Positions 58,676 to 64,000 of a DNA stretch of 64,000 bases are shown here, piece after piece. The stretch is taken from contig NC_091246.1 of the NCBI RefSeq assembly GCF_042477335.2, positions 14,877,001 to 14,941,000 on the forward strand, written 5' to 3'. This stretch comes from Ovis canadensis (lineage: Eukaryota > Chordata > Mammalia > Artiodactyla > Bovidae). The notes below the pieces were generated by a model. The model saw nothing but the letters and a program-made list of their open reading frames with translations. It did no database searches and was not told the DNA's origin. Numbering within the stretch: position 1 is the first letter of the stretch; the number at the start of each line of letters is the position of its first letter. A program made the translations under genes and the position numbers.

Positions 58676-58935
58676 CAACTTGCAGTTCTGCAGAATTTCA
58701 TACTGCCTTTCATTTTGCTCACACTGCCCCCTCAATCCTCATTCCTTACCCTGCCTTCTCTGTTATCTCCTTTTCTCTTCAAGTGTAATACAGGTCAGGT
58801 GCCTTCCAGCCAACCTGTGATTCCCTCAAAGTTGGGGTGGAATCCTTCCTTTAGGGTCTAATAGGTCTTATACTTTCCACAATAGCAGTGTATGACAGTG
58901 ATATATTTATCTCTCTTTCCTAGTCATTCTCAACT
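58676..58935 (+). mobile_element. L2 LINE, part right of the pentamer array
   Basis: 'aacttgcagttctgcagaat', 'ccttaccctgccttctctgt', 'cttttctcttcaagtgtaat', 'tgtgattccctc' and 'agtgatatatttatctctct' continue the L2 3' half in the same orientation as 55,480-55,950. This places the array inside one L2. Confidence 0.6.
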
Positions 58936-58937
58936 TT

Positions 58938-59059
58938 GGCTCTTCTTTGGTCTTTACCACAATGATTATAATTTAATTAGTTAGCAGTGGGACTCATTAG
59001 GATTTTTCTAAAGCTTTAGGTAATTTTAACATGCATTCAGAGTTGCGAATCACTGTCTT
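58938..59059. mobile_element. MER5-like DNA transposon fragment
   Basis: 'cattctcaactttggct' at one end and 'gcattcagagttgcgaatca' with 'ctg' at the other form the diverged inverted ends of a MER5A-type non-autonomous hAT element; 'taggtaattttaacatgc' is internal. Confidence 0.6.
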
Positions 59060-59905
59060 AGACTCTAAGTTCCTCTGATCTTGGACCTCTTCTCAACTAA
59101 CTGTATGTTTTCTCAGGGCCTGGATAAGAGTGGATTTTCCAGGCTCTGTTGCTATTTGTTGACTAAATGAGTATAGATCATGAAAAAGCAAGTTTTGAGG
59201 GGGCGTATTTAGATATTCAGGAAGGGGAGGAGTTATTCCAGGCTCTGGTTGAGAATAAGCATCTTTCTTTGAATACTCATCCCTGCAGAGCTTGGCCAAG
59301 CTTAAGATGCTGGAAGAGGGCCAACCCCTACCTGGGAGATGTATAATCTTAGAATGTTTCATCTCCATTTGCACATTTCAGCCTCACTTGTCCGTCAATC
59401 ACAAACGTTCTATGCATGAGTGAGTCTGGAAATAGTGGGAGTTTCCTAGCCCTGTAGCTTATGGTATAATACAATAATAGAATAGACAGAGTTTATTTAA
59501 GTGGGAGGACAGGGGATCATGGCTGTTAAAATTATTTTTTATGACTCTTCTCTAATCTTTCAGAGTTACATTTAGTAGAAGTCATTCGTGTTATTCAATG
59601 AGAAGCTATTAAAGCAGCTTATGTCCCCCCACCCTGTGTACACTACAAATAAAAAATACTTACACTGATAATATTAGCTGTACTCTCAGGTGAAGGCTTT
59701 GGTTCTGAACTCATGTTTGTCTTCATTATGTCTTAAAACATCTACCCTATCAGCTCATTTTGGCCCTTTGTGCACAGCAAATGCTGAAGCTTGTTCTGAA
59801 TTCAGAGAGGAAAAAGATCAAATATATTCCCAGTGGACACCAGACTTTTATTTTTCCTTTCTTCTTCTCTCTGCCAAAGTGATGAACATATCCTATTTTG
59901 CTATT
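59060..59905. other. Unassigned non-coding stretch
   Basis: Nothing recognised. A 93-codon minus frame (59093-59374) has no known relative. Confidence 0.42.
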
Positions 59906-59920
59906 TAGAATTGTGTTTTT

Positions 59921-60068
59921 TCAGATTAGAGGATAATTGCTTTACAGTGTTGTGTTGGTTAAAAATATGGAACACTTCTGGAATTTGCATGTCCACCTTG
60001 GGCAGGGGCCGTGCTAATCTTCTCTGTATCGTTCCAGTTTTTAGTATATGTGCTGCTGAAGCAAGCAC
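59921..60068 (-). pseudogene. RNU6 pseudogene: U6 snRNA / L1 chimeric retropseudogene with 12-bp TSD
   Basis: On the minus strand: a full-length U6 snRNA copy (60068 to about 59961) with the 5' stem 'gtgcttgcttcagcagcaca', the ACAGAGA box as 'atacagagaagattagca', and the terminal 'ccatattttt'. It is fused directly to about 40 bp of ruminant L1 3' UTR in the same sense (complement of 'ggataattgctttacagtgt' and 'tgtgttggtt'), then a short A-run. Exact direct repeats 'tagaattgtgtt' flank the whole unit at 59906-59917 and 60069-60080. This is the known product of L1 reverse transcriptase jumping from L1 RNA to U6 RNA. Several substitutions and lack of a Pol III snRNA promoter context make it a pseudogene. 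Confidence 0.93.
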
Positions 60069-60080
60069 TAGAATTGTGTT

Positions 60081-60599
60081 ATTTTTAATGTTTTAATGAC
60101 TAGAGTAAAAACCTTTACTGAGTCTCACCGAGGACTTGAAGTGAAATAGGCTATCTAATGGAGAGAACCTTGTTTATAGTTCCTGTCTTTCTGTTAGTTT
60201 CATAGCCTTCAGTGGATCCTGGATCCTAAGGCAAAGATTAAGGACACACACTGTCATTTCAAAAAAAAAAGCAAAAGGAAGATAATAATTCACAATCTTG
60301 TGGACACTGCATACAAAATTAGTGTTTGCAAGAATCAATAATGGTGGAATGTTGGTGATTTCATACAATTTAACCTCCTACATCACACAGCATACCCCAG
60401 TAGTTTGGAGTGTGATCTTTGGAGTTCTCCATTTACTAGCATTTACCATTTACCATTTACTCCATGCACCATACTGTAACTTTGGGCTAGTCAGTTTCCC
60501 CATTTGGATGATCTTCATTGGATTATTGTGGAAACTGAAGAAAGTTAGAGGACTATTGTGAAGATTTAACCTGTTTAGAAATGTGATCTGTTGAAAATA
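60081..60599. other. Unassigned non-coding stretch
   Basis: No gene or family recognised. It includes an A-run at 60260-60270 and a short 'catttaccattt' direct repeat near 60,440-60,460. Confidence 0.42.
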
Positions 60600-60690
60600 A
60601 CATGTTTATCTAGCAGATGGACACAGGGAAACTTTTGCAGGTGATGGGTATGTTTACTACCTGTACGGTGGTGTTGATAACATAGGTATA
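60600..60690 (+). mobile_element. Old L1 3' UTR, left part
   Basis: 'gacacagggaaacttttgca', 'ggtgatgggtatgtttacta', 'ggtggtgttgataacatagg' match an old L1 3' UTR; the end lies beyond the SINE. Confidence 0.65.
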
Positions 60691-60694
60691 TGCA

Positions 60695-60832
60695 TGTGTG
60701 CATGCTAAGTCACTTCAGTCGTGTCTGACTCTTTCCAACCATATGGACTGGAACCTGCCAGGCTCCTCTGTCCATGGGATCCTCCAGCCAAGAGTATTGG
60801 AGTTGGTGGCCATGCCCTCCTTCAAGAAGCAC
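60695..60832 (-). mobile_element. Bov-tA SINE fragment inside L1
   Basis: 'agtcacttcagtcgtgtctg' to 'ggtggccatgccctcc'. tRNA head lost. Confidence 0.9.
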
Positions 60833-60945
60833 AGCATGGATGGATACATAAGTCCAAATTCACCAAGTTGTATACATTAATGAGGTGCAGTTTTTTGTAT
60901 ATTAATTACACCTCAATAAAGATGAAATTTTAAAAAAGAAATAAC
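60833..60945 (+). mobile_element. Old L1 3' UTR end, right part
   Basis: 'ccaagttgtatacattaatg', 'cagttttttgtatattaatt', 'acacctcaataaagatgaaa' then A-rich: typical L1 3' terminus, interrupted upstream by the SINE. Confidence 0.8.
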
Positions 60946-60947
60946 TT

Positions 60948-61078
60948 GTTTTGAAAAGTGCCTGGCACATAGGAAATGTTCAGTAATGTTAACTATTATA
61001 ACATTATTCCAGATGCCCCCAAACAGTGCCCAGTAACATGGTAGGTATTCAGTAAATATGCATCGAATGAATGAATCT
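60948..61078 (+). mobile_element. Two short MIR/L2 3' ends
   Basis: 'gtgcctggcacataggaaat' (MIR-like, about 60,958) and 'catggtaggtattcagtaaa' followed by 'gaatgaatgaat' (L2/MIR3-like, about 61,038-61,078). Confidence 0.6.
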
Positions 61079-61099
61079 GCATGAAGAGCTATGCACAGC

Positions 61100-61270
61100 C
61101 GGGCTCATTGTATTCCCTAAGTGTTAGCTACTGTAATTATGTTTTCTTATAAAACCTTATAATAATCTTATGAGATAGTTACCATTGTCTTTGTTTTATT
61201 AGAAGAGATAAACTAAGTTATAAAAACATGAAGTAAATTTCCATGGAACATACAGTAAGATCAGACAAGT
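61100..61270 (-). mobile_element. MIR SINE, reverse orientation, diverged
   Basis: 'taataatcttatgagatagt', 'accattgtctttgttttatt', 'agaagagataaac' follow a complemented MIR left half. Confidence 0.5.
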
Positions 61271-61414
61271 TACTCTTTTGGTTACTTATAAGGAATGCTT
61301 TTTAAAATCCAAGCTCTGAACCCAGAGGAAAGCCTATATAGTAGCTTCCTCTCACTGAATGTGTATTGTATGTGGTTGCAAAGCTTTTAGGAACAATAAA
61401 TCTGAGACTTATAC

Positions 61415-61570
61415 CAGTTCTTCTCAAACTTTACTGTGTATATGACCCACTGTGGGATCTTGTTAAAAATGCAGAATCTGGCTGAGTAGGTCTGGGATAG
61501 AGTCTGAGATTCTGCATTTCTAAGTTCCCAAGTGATGCCAATGCTGCTGATCCATGGACCACACTGTCAG
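61415..61570. mobile_element. MER5-like DNA transposon
   Basis: 'agttcttctcaaactttact' at the left, 'ttaaaaatgcagaatctggc', 'gagattctgcatttctaagt', 'caagtgatgccaatgctgct', and 'ccatggaccacactgt' at the right are MER5A/B landmarks. Confidence 0.75.
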
Positions 61571-61669
61571 GAGTAAATTTCCTCTCAAATCAGCATCTCC
61601 ATCTTAACAGGATCACCACATGAGTCATGTTGAGAAGTGTTTTCCCTTAACACCAAATATGTGGTATCT

Positions 61670-62440
61670 CTTCTAACATCAATTCTGCAGTTATCCAGAC
61701 ACCAATTGAATGTCCAAGAATTTAATTCAATTATGAAACTATCTACCTGGAGTTAATATCAGATCCCATTAGTTAAAGGGCTTAGTCCCTCAAGACTGCC
61801 CCTACATCAGACACCAGGTGAAAATGAATTGTCCAGGCTACCCACATTTCTGATTGGCCAATTACAAATTTGGGGGTTTCCACAACCTTCCCTCAGACTT
61901 GATAAACTGCCAGAATGACTCACAGAACTCAGGAAAGCTGTTTACTTAACTATTCTTGGGTTATCATCAACAATAAAATTTAGGAGCAGCTAAGTGGAAG
62001 AGGTGTATAGAGTAAGATACAGGGGACAAGGTACAGAGATACCATGCCCTCTCCAGGTATACCCACCTCCCAGCACCTCCATGTAATTTACCAACCCAGA
62101 AATTCTCTGAACCTATTTTTAAAAGTTTTTATGAAAGTTTTGTTATGTAGGCTCAACTGATTAAATCATTGACCACTGGTGAATGAGCTTAATCTCTAGA
62201 CCCTTGTCCCTCCTGGTGGCTAAGGGTAAGGGATACATATTCCAGCCCTCTAAGCATGGCTTGGTCTTTCCACCAACAAGCTGGTGTCCTCTAGATATCT
62301 AGGGTCCTCTGGAGAGTCACCTCATTAGCATAAACATAGGTGTAGTCTAAAGTGGCTTGTTATGAATAACAGAAGACACTCCTATCAGTCCTATCCTCAG
62401 GAAGTTCCTAGTGTTTTAGGAGCTCTGTGCCAGGAAATGG
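61670..62440 (+). mobile_element. Probable solo LTR of an ancient endogenous retrovirus
   Basis: About 770 bp resembling a mammalian ERV long terminal repeat: 'caccaattgaatgtccaaga' near the start, 'ccagaatgactcacagaact', 'ccatgccctctcc', 'caactgattaaatcattgac', 'cctcattagcataaac' and 'ttaggagctctgtgccagga' at the end. No gag, pol or env sequence flanks it. The subfamily is not assigned and orientation is tentative. Confidence 0.5.
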
Positions 62441-62452
62441 AGTTGGGATTAT

Positions 62453-62503
62453 ACACACATACACAGACACACACCCACACAGACACACACACACACACAC
62501 ACA
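62453..62503. repeat. (CA)n microsatellite
   Basis: CA units with G, T and C interruptions, the purest run (about 10 CA) at 62481-62502. Confidence 0.95.
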
Positions 62504-63124
62504 TATTTCTCCTTATGCCACAGATGTAAAGGTAAATTTAGGGGTGGTTAATAGTAGTTATACTTTCTGCACGTTCCTTTGCTATTTAGAAAGTACTTTC
62601 CCATATTTTGTCTGCTGTGTTCCTTACCAAACCCTATTCATTATGTTTGCAGTAGAATTAGGCCCGTGGGTGTGTCAGTCACATTCTATAGTTCAGATAA
62701 CTTGCTACATTACCATAGTTGTGAATTTCTAAAAGTGCACCAAAACAACTGAGGATTATACACACCTCATTCGTTATAAGAAATGGCATTTCTTTAGAAA
62801 GAAAGGAGAGTGGAGATAAAGTAATGAAGTGTGAAGTTGCCTGGGATTTGCTTAGCCAAATGTTAAAATGCCGGTTAGCATCCTTTATTTGTTGGGTCTG
62901 GGAGTGGAAGGGGAGCTAGAGAGCCAAGAGGACTTTAAGAGCTCAGAGAAGTCATGTGTCAGACTGAGGAGAGGAGAACTGGCAGAGATTTCCATCAGGG
63001 GCTCATCCAAGCTGCTAATAAATGGTTTGAGTAAAAGCCAAAAAACATTCTCACATTTATCTAAAAAATCTCAGTTCGGGGCATTTATTTCAAGGGAAAA
63101 CTATACTATATGTTAACTTACTGT
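62504..63124. other. Unassigned non-coding stretch
   Basis: Nothing recognised. The 82-codon frame at 62868-63116 has no known relative. Confidence 0.42.
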
Positions 63125-63480
63125 AGTTTTTTTTTTTTTTTTAAATAACACAGAACTGGAAACAAATCAAGTGTTCAAATTACTAAAGAATTGACTAAGA
63201 AAGTAACAGTATTTGATGAACTATGCAGTCAGAAAAAAAACCAAAAGGCTAAATTTTGTACTAAAAAATGAAATAAAAAATAAAAATTACATATCAACAT
63301 TGAGAATATTTGCAATTGAGCGTGAAGTGAAACAGCAGATTATAAAAATTTATGTCTTCTATGATTGCAATCATGTAAACTGAAGCTAGGAGTGGGGTTA
63401 GAATGAAAATAAATTTTTTGATTGAGTTGGCATTAGAGATGATTTTTCTTTTTTGGTTTCTTTCACTGTTGTTACTGATT
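63125..63480 (+). mobile_element. Old L1 3' region
   Basis: After a T-run (63127-63142) come 'cagaactggaaacaaatcaa', 'gtgttcaaattactaaagaa', 'gatgaactatgcagtcag' and 'atttatgtcttctatgattg', the order of an old L1 ORF2 end and 3' UTR. Confidence 0.55.
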
Positions 63481-64000
63481 TTATAATAAAAAAGCAAATA
63501 GTTTTGAGAATTTAAATTTGCTCTTTCATTTAGTGAAAGTGGTGTATCCCAACAGCTCATGATGAAGAAGGACAAAAGCTATAAATGAACTTTATTAATC
63601 TAATAATATTTACATGAATAAAATTCATTTTCTTCTCCCTAATTTGTCATATGGATATGATTGGAAATTATTGTCAAATTCAAAACTATATCTGAGTGGA
63701 TCTGACTCCAAACGTAGGCCATGCGGCACTCAAGGCCTTCTCTTAGAGAGGTTCTTAGTGTGACAGCTCATAGAACAGGCAGTCACAGTCCAGGGCTGCT
63801 GAGCTGGGAACAAAGAAGGCAGTTAATTTCAAGTGTGAACTGAAGTCAGTGGTTACCTGACAGATACCTCAAACTATAGACATTGATTATGATGAGACTT
63901 TTCCTCTTTGGGGCAACTCAATGTAGAAAATGGATGATAAAGTTGAGCACAGATGTATGTATTTAATGATAGAAAGAGTGTGCCAGCAACATCAGCGATA
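63481..64000. other. Unassigned non-coding stretch to window end
   Basis: Nothing recognised. Confidence 0.42.

Noticed and set aside
59961..60068. A functional U6 snRNA gene
   Set aside because: Substitutions in the body, direct fusion to L1 sequence and flanking TSDs show a retrotransposed copy. I see no snRNA-type promoter upstream.

Overview
This window is ruminant nuclear DNA, almost certainly from a bovid, and it looks like gene desert. The diagnosis rests on repeats: BovB (RTE-type) LINEs, tRNA-headed Bov-tA SINEs, dimeric BOV-A2 SINEs with a (GCA)n tail, CHR-type cetartiodactyl SINEs and ruminant-type L1 3' ends are all present. I found no host protein-coding gene, no exon-like conserved frame, no CpG island, and no rRNA, tRNA or CRISPR. 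The longer open frames are degraded LINE frames, their antisense shadows, or translations of a pentanucleotide array. Family names below come from my recognition of consensus patterns, not from a search.

Layout. 1-9,250: mostly unassigned sequence with CHR, MIR, L2, Bov SINE and BovB fragments. 9,259-16,405: a nested block; an old antisense L1 holds a younger antisense L1, which holds three sense-strand BovB insertions and a CHR SINE. 16,406-30,600: sparse, with MIR pairs, a Bov-tA and a BOV-A2 with clean 12-bp target-site duplications (TSDs), two BovB copies and a long L2. 30,600-42,200: BovB-rich, including a 514-codon reverse-transcriptase remnant (32,716-34,260) and a nearly full-length BovB with both endonuclease and reverse-transcriptase regions (about 35,355-38,420); these sit among two collinear copies of one old antisense L1 segment. 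42,200-54,300: L1 3' ends, MIRs, a hairpin-type DNA element split by a SINE, and stacked L1s with a BovB inside. 54,300-64,000: an ancient L2 interrupted by a 2.7-kb ACACC-type pentamer array, a U6 snRNA/L1 chimeric retropseudogene with perfect 12-bp TSDs, MER5-like elements, a probable solo LTR and old L1 ends.

No genes act together here. What can be read is history: ancient L2, MIR and MER5-like copies are the substrate; old L1s inserted next; BovB and ruminant L1 plus their SINE partners inserted repeatedly after that; simple repeats then expanded. The two most notable loci are the array at 55,951-58,675, which appears to have grown inside an L2 and carries higher-order structure of about 663 bp, and the U6/L1 chimera at 59,921-60,068.
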